DNA of 64,000 bases from the NCBI RefSeq assembly GCF_014773545.1, contig NZ_SDDV01000008.1, positions 1 through 64,000 on the forward strand, read 5' to 3'. A program made the translations under genes and the position numbers. This stretch comes from Hydrogenophaga sp. (GTDB lineage Bacteria > Pseudomonadota > Gammaproteobacteria > Burkholderiales > Burkholderiaceae_C). Of this stretch, positions 19,978 through 30,217 are shown piece by piece (within the stretch, counting starts at the first letter, position 1; every line of letters starts with the position of its first letter). Under the pieces are notes generated by a model that ran no database searches, was not told where the DNA came from, and saw only the letters and a program-made list of their open reading frames with translations.

Positions 19978-21351
19978 TCAGACGTCGCCGTTGCTGGCAG
20001 CGGCTTCAATGCCGCGGTTGACGTTGACCCGCGCCAGCAGCAGCAAACCGAGCACGAAGAACGCGCCGGTGGAGACGATGGCCAGCCGGTGATTGCCGGC
20101 CGTGATCCAGGTGATAAGCCCGTAGGTCATGGGGCCGACGATGGACGACAGCCGCACGGCAAAAGTCCACAAACCGAAGAACTCGGCGCGCCGGGGTGCC
20201 GGAGAGAAAACGCCAGCCAGCGCCCGACCGGCCGACTGGCTGCTGCCCATGCACAAGCCGGCAAGCACCGCCGCAACCCAAAACAGCGTCGGACCGGTGG
20301 CCAGTGCGGCCAGCAGCGTCATCAGAATCCAGCCGCCCAAGGTGATGCCCAGTGCCGGCCGATGGCCGATGCGGTCTTGCACGTAACCCCAGACGAAAGC
20401 GCCAATGATGGCCGCGATGTTGACCAGGAAGATCATCATCATGGTCTGCATCTGGGTGAACCGGAGCACCTCGGCGGCGTACACCGCGGCCAAGGTCACC
20501 ACCACCGAGATGCCGGCCTGGTAAGCGACCGAACTGAGCAAAAAGGCGCTGAAGTCGCGAAAGCGCCGCGACTCATGCCAGGTGCGGTGCAAACGCGCCA
20601 GCGAAGCCTGCAAACCAGGCTCTTGCAGCACCTGCGACGGCGGCGGCGCATGGCCGCGCAAGAGCGCGAAGTGGTGCGCCTGCTCCAGCTTTTGCTGCCG
20701 GGTCTGCGGCTGAGCGCGCTCGCGCAGCAAAATAAAAGTCAGCAGCGAAGACAGCGCAAACACCGCTGCGGTGATCAGCATCGTCACCGGAACAAAGTGC
20801 GACGCCGGCAGACCCTGCCCTTGAGCCCAGAACACGTAGGCCAGACTCAGACCGAGCGTGAGCATGCCACCGAAATAGCCAAAGCCCCAGCCCCAACCGG
20901 AAACCCGACCCATGCTGTCGGGGCGTGCCAGTTCGGGCAGGAAGGCCGCAATGAGCGACTCACCGTAGCTGAAAAACACATTCGACAGCACCACCGCCAC
21001 GATCGCCCACGCCACCTGGCCGGGGCCAGCGCCGGCCAGCGCCGCGGTGGCGAGCACGCAGCCGGCGGTGGAGATCATCAGCAGTTGTTTCTTGGCCGCC
21101 CGCAAGTCGGCGTAGGCGCCGATCAGCGGCATGGTGAGCATGACGATGATGCTGGAGAACGCCAGCGCCGAAGTCCAGGCCAGCGTGGCCCAACTGGCGC
21201 CGCCAGCGATGCCGCTGACGAAGTAGGCGCTGAACACCGCCGTGAGCACCACGGTGGTATAGCCTGAGTTGGCAAAATCGTACATGGCCCAACCCAAAAC
21301 TTCTCGCTTGCGCACGCCAGGGTTGAGTGCTGGGTGACTGGATGGGTTCAT
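19978..21351 (-). CDS. MFS transporter, UMF1 / Atg22-like family
   Basis: 457 residues with about 12 membrane helices. The N terminus VLGWAMYDFANSGYTTVVLT is the signature of UMF1-family transporters (related to fungal vacuolar effluxer Atg22). A long cytoplasmic loop (about 215-270, rich in Arg, Gln and His) separates the two six-helix halves. The substrate is unknown. It converges with the acyl-AMP ligase fusion gene, whose stop is 7 bp away. The 112 bp between this gene and purL contain no gene. Confidence 0.88.
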   Translation of the reverse strand: MNPSSHPALNPGVRKREVLGWAMYDFANSGYTTVVLTAVFSAYFVSGIAGGASWATLAWTSALAFSSIIVMLTMPLIGAYADLRAAKKQLLMISTAGCVLATAALAGAGPGQVAWAIVAVVLSNVFFSYGESLIAAFLPELARPDSMGRVSGWGWGFGYFGGMLTLGLSLAYVFWAQGQGLPASHFVPVTMLITAAVFALSSLLTFILLRERAQPQTRQQKLEQAHHFALLRGHAPPPSQVLQEPGLQASLARLHRTWHESRRFRDFSAFLLSSVAYQAGISVVVTLAAVYAAEVLRFTQMQTMMMIFLVNIAAIIGAFVWGYVQDRIGHRPALGITLGGWILMTLLAALATGPTLFWVAAVLAGLCMGSSQSAGRALAGVFSPAPRRAEFFGLWTFAVRLSSIVGPMTYGLITWITAGNHRLAIVSTGAFFVLGLLLLARVNVNRGIEAAASNGDV

Positions 21352-21440
21352 GGTGGTGCGACTGGGCGGCAGTGACGGGCGATTCTGAAGCTCGACAGGT
21401 TAACAGCTTGAGGTCGCACCGCTGTGACAGCAGGCTCGCT

Positions 21441-21459
21441 CGGATCGCAACGCGATCCG
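21441..21459. terminator. Hairpin just downstream of purL
   Basis: CGGATCGC-AAC-GCGATCCG is a perfect 8-bp stem with a 3-nt loop, 4 bp past the purL stop codon. There is no T tract on the minus strand, so a role as an intrinsic terminator is uncertain; it may only protect the mRNA end. Confidence 0.4.
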
Positions 21460-21463
21460 GCGC

Positions 21464-24400
21464 TCAATCCAGCCAACGGCGCGCGTTGTGCCAGAGCTGC
21501 AACCACGGACTTGGTGCGCTGGGGTCGCCTCGGGTCCAACTGAGCTGGATGTTGCGGAACACGCGCTCGGGGTGCGGCATCATGGCGGTGAAGCGGCCGT
21601 CGGCGCTGGTGACGGCGCACAGGCCGCCGGGGCTGCCGTTGGGGTTGAAGGGGTAGGCTTCGGTGGCGGCGCCTGAATGATCGACGAAGCGCAGGGCGGC
21701 AATCACCCGCGCCGGGTCGCCCTGCCGCTTGAAGTTGGCGTAGCCCTCGCCGTGCGCCACCGCGATCGGCAGTCGGCTGCCGGCCATGCCGCGCAGAAAC
21801 AGGCTGGGCGAGTCCAGCACCTCGACCATGGACAGCCGGGCTTCGAAGCGCTCGCTCTGGTTGGTGGTAAAGCGCGGCCAGTGCGCCGCACCGGGAATGA
21901 TGTCGGCCAGTTCGGCAAACATCTGACAGCCGTTGCACACGCCCAGGCCAAAGGTGTCGGCGCGGGCAAAGAAATGCTGGAATTGCTCGGACAGCAGCGG
22001 GTTGAAACTGATCGAGCGCGCCCAGCCTACGCCCGCGCCCAGCGTGTCGCCGTAGCTGAAGCCGCCGCAGGCCACCACGCCTTGAAAGTCGGTCAGCCGG
22101 GCGCGGCCGTTTTGCAAGTCGGTCATGTGAACGTCAAACGCCGCAAAACCGGCCTGGGTGAAGGCGTAGGCCATCTCAAGATGCGAGTTGACGCCCTGCT
22201 CGCGCAGGATGGCAACCCTGGGCTGCTGCAGCAACAAGGCCGGCGCCTCCAGGCCAGCGCGCAGCTCGGGTGCCAGCACCAGATGGACGTGCAGGCCCGG
22301 GTCGTCGGCTTGACCGGCGCCGGCGTGTTCGGCGTCGGCGCAGGCCGGGTTGTCGCGCTGGCGGCAGATGTTCCAGCTCACACTGTCCCAGACCTGGTGC
22401 AGGTCGAACAGGCTGGCGTCAAACACCCGCTTGGCGTCGCGCCAGATCTGCAGCCGGCCCTGGCCGGCGTCCGTGCCCGAGCAGGCCGGACGGGTCTTGC
22501 CGATCACGTGGCTGTGCGCCGACAGACCGTGCGCGCGCAGCGTTCGCAGCACCGCGTCGCGCTCGGCCGTGGGTACTTGCAACACCACGCCCAGCTCTTC
22601 GTTGAACAGCGCCTTGAGGGTGAGGTCGGCGCGGCGCGCGCCGACCTGCTGCGCCCAGTTCTTGGCGTCGCCGCTGTCCATGCGGCTGTCGCTGATGCCG
22701 TCGCCCTCGGTCAGCAGCAGGTCGAGGTTGAGCGCCACGCCGACGTGACCGGCAAACGCCATTTCGGCCACCGCCGCCAGCAGACCGCCGTCGCTGCGGT
22801 CGTGGTAGGCCAGTATCTGGCCCTGGGCGCGCAAGGCATTGACGGCTTGAACGAGTTGAATCAGGTCTTGCGGGCGGTCGAGGTCGGGCACCGCGCCGCC
22901 CTCTTGACCGAGGACCTGCGCCAGAATGCTGCCGCCCATGCGCTGGCGGCCTTGGCCGAGGTCGATCAGCAGCAGCGTGCTGTCTTCGATCTCGCGATTG
23001 AGTTCCGGCGTGCAGGTGCCGCGCACGTCGGCCAGGGTGGCAAAAGCGGTCACAACCAGGCTCACCGGCGCGCTGACTTTCTTTTGTTCGCCCGCGTGCG
23101 ACCATTGGGCGCGCATGGACAGGCTGTCCTTGCCAACCGGGATCGAGATGCCCAGCGCCGGACACAGCTCCATGCCAACCGCTTGCACGGCCTCGTACAG
23201 CGCAGCGTCTTCGCCCGGTTCGCCGCAGGCGGCCATCCAGTTGGCCGAGAGCTTGACGCGCGCCAACTCGATCGGTGCGGCCAGCAGGTTGGTGATGCTC
23301 TCGGCCACCGCCATGCGGGCGGCGGCGGCGGCGTCGAGCGCGGCCAGCGGCGCGCGCTCGCCCAGCGCCATGGCTTCACCGGCAAAGCCCTGGAAGTCGG
23401 CCAGGGTGACGGCGCAATCGGCCACCGGCACCTGCCAGGGGCCGACCATCTGGTCGCGGTGGCTCAGGCCACCGACGCTGCGGTCGCCAATGGTGATGAG
23501 AAAGCGCTTGGAGGCCACCGTGGGGTGGCGCAACACGTCGATCACGGCCTGCTGCAAATCGACGCCGTCGAGCTGGATCGGCGCTGCGCGGCGCACGTGG
23601 GTTTTGACGTCGCGCTGCATCTTGGGCGGCTTGCCCAGCAGCACGTTCATCGGCATATCAACCGCCAGCGCCGGTGCGGCGCAACCGCTGGCTGCCTGCG
23701 GCGCGAACAGATCGAGTGCGCCGACTTGCAATTGGCGCTCTTCGGTGGCGACGCCGACCACCGCGAACGGGCAGCGTTCGCGCTCGCAAAAGGCCTGGAA
23801 ACGCGCCAGCGCAGCGGGCGCAATCGCCAGCACATAGCGCTCCTGGCTTTCGTTGCACCAGATTTCTTTCGCCGCCAGACCGGATTCTTCCAGCGGCACG
23901 GCGCGCATGTCAAAGCGTGCGCCGCGGCCGGCGTCGTTGACCAGCTCCGGGAAGGCGTTGGACAGGCCGCCGGCGCCGACGTCGTGAATGGCTAGGATCG
24001 GGTTGTCAGCGCCCTGCGCCCAGCAGTGGTTGATGACCTCCTGGGCCCGGCGTTCGATCTCAGGGTTGCCGCGCTGCACCGAGTCGAAGTCGAGCGCGAC
24101 CGCGTTGCTGCCGCTGGCCATGGAACTGGCAGCGCTGCCCCCCATGCCGATTTTCATGCCCGGGCCGCCAAGCTGGATCAGCAGCGAGCCGGGCGGAAAT
24201 TGAATTTTCTGCGTCTGCCCGGCGTCGATCACGCCCAGGCCGCCGGCCATCATGATGGGCTTGTGGTAGCCGCGCTGCACTCCGGCGACGTGCTGCTCGT
24301 ACTCACGAAAATAGCCCAGCAGGGTGGGACGGCCGAATTCGTTGTTGAAGGCGGCGCCGCCCAGCGGCCCTTCGATCATGATTTGCAGCGGGCTGGCGAT

Positions 24401-25561
24401 GTGCTCGGGCTTGCCGCCGGGCTGCTCGCTCAGGCCGCCCCAGAGTTTGGAGACGCTAAAGCCGCTCAAGCCGGCCTTGGGCTTGGAGCCGCGACCGGTG
24501 GCGCCTTCGTCGCGGATTTCACCGCCGGCACCGGTGGCCGCGCCGGGAAACGGTGCAATGGCGGTTGGGTGGTTGTGCGTTTCAACTTTCATCAAAATGT
24601 GCTGCCGGGCGGTCTCGCTGGCGTAGAGCGGACAAGGGCCTGCGTCCCAGCGGGCCATGAAGCGCTCGACCGCAGTGCCTTCCATGATGGAGGCGTTGTC
24701 TGAGTACGCCACCACGGTGTGCTGCGGCGCCTGCTGGTGCGTGTGGCGAATCATGGCAAAGAGGCTTTTGTCCTGCGCCACGCCGTCGATGCTGAACTGG
24801 GCGTTGAAGATTTTGTGCCGGCAGTGCTCGCTGTTGGCCTGCGCGAACATCATCAGCTCGACGTCGGTCGGGTTGCGCTGCAAGCCGCTGAAGGCGCCCA
24901 GCAAGTAGTCGATCTCGTCGTCCGACAAGGCCAGGCCCCAGTCGGTGTTGGCCTGCAACAGCGCGGCGCGACCGCCGCCGAGCAGATCGACCTGCTCCAG
25001 CGGCGCGGCCTGCAGTTGGCCAAACAGCGCCTGCGCCTGGCTGCGCTCGTGCGTCACCGTCTCGGTCATGCGGTCGTGCAGCAGCGCGGCAGCGCCCTGC
25101 CACTGTGCCGGCGTCAGCGCGCTGGCGCCAAACAAGCGGGCCTGCCACTGCAAGCGGTACTCCAGCAGGCGCTCGACCCGGTGCAGCTTCAAGCCGCAGT
25201 TGCGGGCTATGTCGGTGGCCTTGGAGGCCCAGGGCGAGACCGTTCCCAGCCGCGGCATCACCAGCAGCACCGGGGCGGCAGCACCAGCCAGCTTCAGGTG
25301 CAGCGGCGTGCAGGGCTCGCCGTAGTTCAGCAACTGGCCCAGACGCAGCAGTGTGGCGGCGTCGGGTTCGGCGTCGAACGATGCCAGGTGCACAAAACGG
25401 GCCGACAAGCCGACAATTTGTTCCGAAACAGCCGCCAGGCGGGGCAAAAACTGCTGGACTTTGAAGTCGCTGATGGCGTTACCGCCGTCAAAATAGCGCA
25501 GATGCAAGGACACGGTGCGAGCCTGGTGCGTGGACCCGGCGAGTAGGTGATAACGCGCCAT
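21464..25561 (-). CDS. purL: Phosphoribosylformylglycinamidine synthase PurL
   Basis: Purine synthesis: converts FGAR to FGAM with glutamine and ATP. The ATG at 25561 gives [20 protein letters not shown] and a 1365-residue protein, the normal length of the large single-chain form. The reading frame stays open 119 codons further upstream, but that part overlaps serB and has no family similarity. Signs are the N-terminal PurS-like region, the two AIR-synthase-like halves with [20 protein letters not shown] and [18 protein letters not shown], and the C-terminal glutaminase with GVCNGCQMF (nucleophile Cys) and HPERVF. Divergent from serB with 33 bp between starts. Confidence 0.97.
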   Translation of the reverse strand: MARYHLLAGSTHQARTVSLHLRYFDGGNAISDFKVQQFLPRLAAVSEQIVGLSARFVHLASFDAEPDAATLLRLGQLLNYGEPCTPLHLKLAGAAAPVLLVMPRLGTVSPWASKATDIARNCGLKLHRVERLLEYRLQWQARLFGASALTPAQWQGAAALLHDRMTETVTHERSQAQALFGQLQAAPLEQVDLLGGGRAALLQANTDWGLALSDDEIDYLLGAFSGLQRNPTDVELMMFAQANSEHCRHKIFNAQFSIDGVAQDKSLFAMIRHTHQQAPQHTVVAYSDNASIMEGTAVERFMARWDAGPCPLYASETARQHILMKVETHNHPTAIAPFPGAATGAGGEIRDEGATGRGSKPKAGLSGFSVSKLWGGLSEQPGGKPEHIASPLQIMIEGPLGGAAFNNEFGRPTLLGYFREYEQHVAGVQRGYHKPIMMAGGLGVIDAGQTQKIQFPPGSLLIQLGGPGMKIGMGGSAASSMASGSNAVALDFDSVQRGNPEIERRAQEVINHCWAQGADNPILAIHDVGAGGLSNAFPELVNDAGRGARFDMRAVPLEESGLAAKEIWCNESQERYVLAIAPAALARFQAFCERERCPFAVVGVATEERQLQVGALDLFAPQAASGCAAPALAVDMPMNVLLGKPPKMQRDVKTHVRRAAPIQLDGVDLQQAVIDVLRHPTVASKRFLITIGDRSVGGLSHRDQMVGPWQVPVADCAVTLADFQGFAGEAMALGERAPLAALDAAAAARMAVAESITNLLAAPIELARVKLSANWMAACGEPGEDAALYEAVQAVGMELCPALGISIPVGKDSLSMRAQWSHAGEQKKVSAPVSLVVTAFATLADVRGTCTPELNREIEDSTLLLIDLGQGRQRMGGSILAQVLGQEGGAVPDLDRPQDLIQLVQAVNALRAQGQILAYHDRSDGGLLAAVAEMAFAGHVGVALNLDLLLTEGDGISDSRMDSGDAKNWAQQVGARRADLTLKALFNEELGVVLQVPTAERDAVLRTLRAHGLSAHSHVIGKTRPACSGTDAGQGRLQIWRDAKRVFDASLFDLHQVWDSVSWNICRQRDNPACADAEHAGAGQADDPGLHVHLVLAPELRAGLEAPALLLQQPRVAILREQGVNSHLEMAYAFTQAGFAAFDVHMTDLQNGRARLTDFQGVVACGGFSYGDTLGAGVGWARSISFNPLLSEQFQHFFARADTFGLGVCNGCQMFAELADIIPGAAHWPRFTTNQSERFEARLSMVEVLDSPSLFLRGMAGSRLPIAVAHGEGYANFKRQGDPARVIAALRFVDHSGAATEAYPFNPNGSPGGLCAVTSADGRFTAMMPHPERVFRNIQLSWTRGDPSAPSPWLQLWHNARRWLD

Positions 25562-25594
25562 TTTACCGAGTGACGATCCCGGATAATCGCCCCC

Positions 25595-26323
25595 ATGAAC
25601 CCAGCCATCGAATTCGCCCCTGGCCTGATGATCCAGGGCTTGCAGCCACCGCTCAGGCTCGGCGACTTCAAGCTGATAGCCTTCGACATGGACTCGACGC
25701 TGATCAATATCGAGTGCGTCGACGAGATTGCCGCTGCGGTCGGTCGCAAGGCCGAGGTGGCAGCCATCACCGAAGCCGCCATGCGCGGCGAAATCAGCGA
25801 CTTCAAGCAAAGCCTGCGTCAGCGCGTGGCCTTGCTGCGTGGCGTCACAGTGGCCGACATGGAGCAGGTCTACCGCGAACGGCTGCAGCTCAACCCCGGC
25901 GCAGCCGAGCTGGTGCAAGCCTGCAAGGCCGCCGGGCTGAAGGTGCTACTGGTCTCGGGTGGTTTCACTTTTTTTTCCGAGCGCGTGCGCCACTGGCTGG
26001 GCATAGACTTCACGCGCGCCAACGTGCTGGAAATTGAAAGCGGCCCCAACTGCGGCCAGCTCAGCGGCCGCCTGCTGCCCCAGCCCTGGGGCGAGATTTG
26101 CGACGGCGCAGAAAAACGCCGCACGCTGCTGGAGGTGGCGTCGCTGCTGGGCGCCTCAGCCGCGCAGTGCATCGCAGTGGGCGACGGCGCGAACGACCTG
26201 GAGATGATGGCCGTTGCCGGCCTGTCGGTGGCCTACCACGCCAAGCCGCTGGTGCGCGCGCAGGCGCAGGTAGCCATCAACAGCGGGGGGCTGGACCGCC
26301 TGCTCGAAGTGGTGCAGCCCTGA
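25595..26323 (+). CDS. serB: Phosphoserine phosphatase SerB
   Basis: Last step of serine synthesis. 242 residues of HAD-superfamily sequence: motif [11 protein letters not shown] (D31 nucleophile, D33), motif [12 protein letters not shown] and motif [14 protein letters not shown] single HAD domain without the N-terminal ACT domain of some SerB proteins. The stop lies 9 bp from the convergent trpB2 stop. Confidence 0.95.
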   Translation: MNPAIEFAPGLMIQGLQPPLRLGDFKLIAFDMDSTLINIECVDEIAAAVGRKAEVAAITEAAMRGEISDFKQSLRQRVALLRGVTVADMEQVYRERLQLNPGAAELVQACKAAGLKVLLVSGGFTFFSERVRHWLGIDFTRANVLEIESGPNCGQLSGRLLPQPWGEICDGAEKRRTLLEVASLLGASAAQCIAVGDGANDLEMMAVAGLSVAYHAKPLVRAQAQVAINSGGLDRLLEVVQP

Positions 26324-26332
26324 ACGCGCCCA

Positions 26333-27703
26333 TCAGGCCGGCTCAGGCACGCTGGGCAGGCCGGCCAGCGCCATCGCCAGCTCTTTTTCGTCGTATTGCT
26401 CGTCTTTGAGCTCACCGGCAAAGTACTTCTGGTACGAAGCCATGTCGAAATGGCCGTGCCCACAGAGGTTGAACAAAATGGTTTCGCTCCGGCCTTCGCG
26501 CTTGCAGCGCAGCGCCTCTTCAATCGCCCCCTTGACCGCGTGGTTGGCCTCGGGCGCGGGCACGATGCCTTCGGCGCGGGCGAACGTCACCCCGGCGGCA
26601 AAGCACTCGCCCTGGGTGTAGGCCAGCGCCTCCAGCAAGCCCAGTTCTTTCACATGCGACACCAGTGGCGCCATGCCGTGGTAGCGCAGACCCCCGGCGT
26701 GAAAACCCGGCGGCGTGAAGCTGCTGCCCAGGGTGTGCATCTTGGTCAGCGGTGTCAGGTGGCCGGTGTCGCCAAAGTCGTAGGCGTATTTGCCGCGTGT
26801 GAGCGAGGGGCAAGCCGCCGGCTCCACCGCCACGATGCGCGGCTTGGGCCCGCCGCGCAAACCGTGGCCAATGAACGGGAACGCGATGCCCGCAAAGTTG
26901 GAGCCACCCCCGGTGCAGCCCACCACCACGTCGGGCCAGACATCGGCCATGTGCAGTTGCTCCATGGCCTCCAGGCCGATGATGGTCTGGTGCAGCAACA
27001 CGTGGTTGAGCACCGAGCCCAGCGCGTACTTGGTGTCCTCGCGCTGCACCGCCAGCTCCACCGCCTCTGAAATGGCAATGCCCAGGCTGCCGGGGTGCTC
27101 CGGGCGCTGGGCCAGCACGCTGCGCCCGTAGGCGGTTTCGTTCGAAGGCGAGGCCACGCAGCGCGCGCCGTAGGTTTCCATCACGGCACGGCGGTAGGGC
27201 TTCTGGTCGTAGGACACGCGCACCTGGAACACCAGCACCTCCAAGTCAAACAGGCTGCCCGCAAAGGCCAGCGAGCTGCCCCATTGCCCGGCGCCGGTTT
27301 CGGTCGTCAGGCGCTTCACACCGGCTTGCTGGTTGTAGAAGGCTTGCGGGATGGCGGTGTTGGGCTTGTGGCTGCCGGCCGGGCTGACCCCTTCGTATTT
27401 GTAGAAAATTTTGGCTGGCGTGCCCAGCACTTTTTCCAGCCGGTGCGCGCGGTACAGCGGCGCCGGACGCCAGAGTTTGTAGATGTCGCGCACCGGCTCG
27501 GGAATGTCGATCTCGCGCTCGGTACTCACCTCTTGCAAGATAAGCTCCATCGGGAACAGCGGCGCCAGGTCATCGGGGCCCATCGGCTGCAAGGTGCCGG
27601 GGTGCAGCACCGGCGGCAGCGCGCAGGGCAGATCGGCCTGGATGTTGTACCAGGACTTGGGCATCTGACTTTCGTCGAGCAGGTATTTGGTCGGGGTCGT
27701 CAC
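26333..27703 (-). CDS. Tryptophan synthase beta-like protein TrpB2
   Basis: PLP enzyme of the TrpB2 group, which condenses indole with serine (or phosphoserine) without needing TrpA in close complex. A GTG at 27703 gives 456 residues beginning VTTPTKYLLDESQMPKSWY and has GAGGAA at proper spacing. The open frame continues 26 codons further but without similarity. The PLP lysine is in VSPAGSHKPNTAIPQ, GCTGGGSNFAG binds the phosphate, and the N terminus carries the long extension that separates TrpB2 from TrpB1. It stands alone, away from other trp genes. A stray copy of its first codons lies at 28847-28892. Confidence 0.92.
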   Translation of the reverse strand: MTTPTKYLLDESQMPKSWYNIQADLPCALPPVLHPGTLQPMGPDDLAPLFPMELILQEVSTEREIDIPEPVRDIYKLWRPAPLYRAHRLEKVLGTPAKIFYKYEGVSPAGSHKPNTAIPQAFYNQQAGVKRLTTETGAGQWGSSLAFAGSLFDLEVLVFQVRVSYDQKPYRRAVMETYGARCVASPSNETAYGRSVLAQRPEHPGSLGIAISEAVELAVQREDTKYALGSVLNHVLLHQTIIGLEAMEQLHMADVWPDVVVGCTGGGSNFAGIAFPFIGHGLRGGPKPRIVAVEPAACPSLTRGKYAYDFGDTGHLTPLTKMHTLGSSFTPPGFHAGGLRYHGMAPLVSHVKELGLLEALAYTQGECFAAGVTFARAEGIVPAPEANHAVKGAIEEALRCKREGRSETILFNLCGHGHFDMASYQKYFAGELKDEQYDEKELAMALAGLPSVPEPA

Positions 27704-27844
27704 AGTCGGATTCCTCGGTTGAGCTGTCCATGAACAGGCGGTCAACGCCAGCGCCGTTGACCGCCTGAGCCAATGTAGCATGGGCTCAGGTGCGACTTCG
27801 CCGCGCCGCTGAGGTCGGCGCCGTCGCTCAGCACCCGTTCTGGA

Positions 27845-28159
27845 TCAACCCGCCAGCGCCGCCTTCACCACCGCCGCCAACGGCGTGGTCGGGCGGCCGA
27901 TCATCTGGCTGAGCTGTTTAGCGTCGTCGAACAGCGCGCCCATCGAGGCGCCTGCATCGGCGTCGGGCAGGTCGTGGTAGACCACGGACTGACCGGACTG
28001 CTGCGCGATCTCGGCGGCGAACTCCGCCAGGGCGGCAAGGTCAGCGGCTTTGGCGGGGCTGCGCACGGCGGCCACGATCTGGCCGACAGGCACGGTCTTG
28101 AGCAGGTTCTGGATGACGAGGCGACCGAGCTGGCCGGTGGCGCCGGTGCTGGCGATCAT
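27845..28159 (-). pseudogene. Internally deleted NmrA/QorB-like NAD(P)H oxidoreductase
   Basis: 104 residues remain of a protein normally near 285. The N terminus MIASTGATGQLGRLVIQNLL is a full Rossmann start. After about 45 residues it jumps to the family C terminus, QSVVYHDLPDADAGASMG, then LFDDAKQLSQMIGRPTTPLA. The substrate-binding middle is missing, so it should be inactive, although the frame is intact and the start and stop are clean. The divergent neighbour at 28249 is a deleted HxlR-type regulator, the usual partner of such oxidoreductases. The 141 bp between this remnant and trpB2 hold no gene. Confidence 0.75.
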
Positions 28160-28248
28160 GAAAAAACGCCTTGTGTGGATGGGGTGAGGCGCGGAGAATA
28201 CCGACCAAGCAAATTTTTTGTAAGTACGCACACTAAGGTAAGCACCTA

Positions 28249-28556
28249 ATGTCAGCCACACCCCCGAACGCTCAGACCGACACCCCCACCATCGCCACGC
28301 TGATGGCGCGCGGCGAGCTGTTTGCGGCCGAATGTCCGTCGCGCGAAGTGCTGCGGCACGTGACCCGATAGTGCCACCGCATGTGGAGTACAGCCTCACG
28401 CCGATGGGGGTGGAAGTGGCACGGCAAGTGCAGGGGCTGGCCGACTGGATCGAGGGCAACCTCGGCCGCATCCTCAGCGGGCGGCGCGCGCGGTCCGATG
28501 CACGGGCAGCAGCGCCCCTGCCCGGCGTGCGCGCCGGGCGGAGAACGCCGGCATGA
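28249..28556 (+). pseudogene. Internally deleted, frameshifted HxlR-family regulator
   Basis: The first 40 codons (ATLMARGELFAAECPSREVL then RHVTR, stop at 28369-28371) match the HxlR N terminus, including the conserved Cys before the winged helix. In another frame the sequence continues directly with the family C terminus VPPHVEYSLTPMGVEVARQV and QGLADWIEGNLGRIL. The DNA-binding middle of about 50 residues has been lost. It stands divergent from the deleted oxidoreductase, 89 bp between starts. Confidence 0.75.
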
Positions 28557-28807
28557 GCGGTTCCCTGAAAGACTTGGGCCCAATGAGCCTGCACCCGGTG
28601 AACGAGGGCGTGTTCGCCGTGCGGGACGCCGCCGGCCAGCCTGTGGGCAATCTCAAGCGCATCGGTTCGGTGTGGAAGTTCAAGGCTGTGGGCTACACCG
28701 CTGCGGGCGAGCCCGAGCCCGGTGGCGGCCCGCTCACGGCGCAGCACAACAGGGTGTTCGAGCGGCCCGACGCATCTGAGCTGAGCGCACGCCTGCTGGC
28801 CGACTGA
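28553..28807 (+). CDS. Small conserved hypothetical protein
   Basis: 84 residues, MSGSLKDLGPMSLHPVNEGV onward, acidic and Gly-rich, with no signal peptide or membrane helix. The middle (FAVRDAAGQPVGNLKRIG, then SVWKFKAVGY) reads like a small soluble beta protein. The ATG overlaps the end of the decayed hxlR reading frame (ATGA), so it may once have been in the same transcript. I do not recognise the family. Confidence 0.6.
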   Translation: MSGSLKDLGPMSLHPVNEGVFAVRDAAGQPVGNLKRIGSVWKFKAVGYTAAGEPEPGGGPLTAQHNRVFERPDASELSARLLAD

Positions 28808-28846
28808 ACCTCGACCCACCGCCTCAGAGGCTGAGCGTCTTTCGAA

Positions 28847-28892
28847 TTTGGGCATTTGACTTTCGTCGAGCAGGCATGTGGTCGAGGTCACC
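28847..28892 (-). repeat. Stray copy of the trpB2 5' end
   Basis: About 46 bp match the first codons of trpB2 (27657-27703) in the same orientation: on the minus strand both read GTGAC..., then CCTGCTCGACGAAAGTC, then ATGCCCAA. The translation LLDESQMPK is preserved, but a 2-bp gap near the start breaks the frame. Flanking sequence is unrelated. Confidence 0.75.
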
Positions 28893-29020
28893 GCTCGAAC
28901 GACAGGGGTTTGACCGAGATGGTCCGTCGAGCGAGAATGCAAAGTGGACATCTGGAACTTCGGCCCGTCCACCGACCCTCTGTTGTAGCCTCTTGCCTGC
29001 TAAAACGCTCTGCACACACC

Positions 29021-29560
29021 ATGAAGCACTGCCTTGCCTGCCTCAGGCGCCGCTGGAAGAGCCACCTGGGCACGCTGGCGCTGCTGCTGGCAGTGGTTTG
29101 GGGCGTGCAAGCCTGGCAGACGCGCGACGTGCCAACCGGCCCGGCGCCCGACCTGGCTTTCACCTTGCTACACCCAGACGGCAGCCGCAGCCAGACCACG
29201 TTGGCCCAGTGGCGCGCCCAGCACCCCGGCCAGCCGGTGGCCTTGCACGTCTGGGCCGAATGGTGCCCGATCTGCCGCCTGGAAGAAGGCAGCGTGACCC
29301 GCTTGTCGGGCGACTGGCCAGTGCTCACCGTGGCCATGCAATCGGGCCAGCCCGACGCCGTGGCGCGCGTGCTGGCACAGCGCCAACTGCCCTGGGCTAC
29401 GGCCATTGATGCGCGCGGCGACATGGCGCGCACGCTGGGCCTGCGTTCTGTACCGGCGTTTGTGGTGGTTGATGGCGACGGCCAGTTGCGCAGCCCCAAG
29501 GTCGGCTACAAAACCGAATTCGGTATGCGCGTGCGCCTGTGGTGGTCACGCGTGGCCTGA
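29021..29560 (+). CDS. Membrane-anchored thioredoxin-like protein (ScsD/redoxin type)
   Basis: 179 residues. A short basic N terminus and one membrane helix (about 16-31, LGTLALLLAVVWGVQAW) anchor it in the inner membrane, with the thioredoxin fold in the periplasm. The active site is WAEWCPIC (CPIC), with the cis-proline motif in GLRSVPAFVVVDGDGQL. This matches the ScsD-like protein disulfide oxidoreductases linked to copper tolerance or cytochrome maturation. No other scs or dsb gene is nearby. The ATG at 29021 is chosen because it starts the basic-plus-helix anchor; the open frame upstream has no similarity. Confidence 0.85.
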   Translation: MKHCLACLRRRWKSHLGTLALLLAVVWGVQAWQTRDVPTGPAPDLAFTLLHPDGSRSQTTLAQWRAQHPGQPVALHVWAEWCPICRLEEGSVTRLSGDWPVLTVAMQSGQPDAVARVLAQRQLPWATAIDARGDMARTLGLRSVPAFVVVDGDGQLRSPKVGYKTEFGMRVRLWWSRVA

Positions 29561-29571
29561 AAGCGCCCCAC

Positions 29572-29931
29572 TCATGCACCTGCCCGTTTGGCGCGGTGGC
29601 CAAGCGCGAGCAAATCGGCCAATACACGCTCGACGTGATCGCCCTGGATTTCGATCACCCCATCTTTGACCGTGCCGCCACTGCCACAAGCGGTCTTGAG
29701 TTGCTTGCCCAGGACGGCCAGCGCGGGGGCGTCGAGTGCCAGGCCCTTGACCAGCGTGACCGCCTTGCCAGCGCGCCCCTGCGTCTGGCGCGACACCCGC
29801 ACCACACCGTCACCGGCCGGCCGCAGCGCCTGCTGGCAGACACATTGCGCCTGTGCTTGCCGACAAGCCGGACACATGCGGCCGGCCTCAGTGGAGTACA
29901 CCAAGCCACCTGAAGAAGTCTTGTTTTTCAT
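29572..29931 (-). CDS. SUI1/YciH-family translation factor
   Basis: 119 residues, related to eukaryotic eIF1 and E. coli YciH. The N terminus has a CPACRQAQAQCVC cysteine cluster. The SUI1 core follows: VRVSRQTQGRAGKAVTLVKG, then LKTACGSGGTVKDGVIEIQG. Its role in bacteria is fidelity of translation initiation, probably under stress. It converges with the thioredoxin-like gene 11 bp away. The 286 bp between its start and the next gene are AT-rich and noncoding and should hold the divergent promoters. Confidence 0.9.
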   Translation of the reverse strand: MKNKTSSGGLVYSTEAGRMCPACRQAQAQCVCQQALRPAGDGVVRVSRQTQGRAGKAVTLVKGLALDAPALAVLGKQLKTACGSGGTVKDGVIEIQGDHVERVLADLLALGHRAKRAGA

Positions 29932-30217
29932 GCCGTTGCATGCTAGCAGCCGACAGCCGACGGGGGCAAAAACGCCGCCACGTCGGGTGCAGGCAGAGCC
30001 TCGATCTTTGTTGTTTTTTTATGACAGTCAAGGCAGATCCTTGAAATTTTGTCTTCGGATAAACCCGCATATTTTTTTGTCAGTATGATCGGAAACTGCC
30101 CAGATGCAGATTTGTGTCTGCTCGGTTGAGTCGATCAAGCTCGAATCGGAAGTTCGGGTTTTTTTTTGATTGATTCGAAATTTTCCTTGTTCCTTTCTTT
30201 ACTTCTTGGACGTCCTC

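Noticed and set aside
21677..23995. Long open frame (772 codons) on the plus strand across purL
   Set aside because: Antisense to a certain purL; His/Arg/Gln-rich translation without motifs, as expected from high-GC shadow frames.
25562..25918. 119-codon upstream extension of purL
   Set aside because: Overlaps serB in antisense and has no PurL similarity; the ATG at 25561 gives the normal N terminus.
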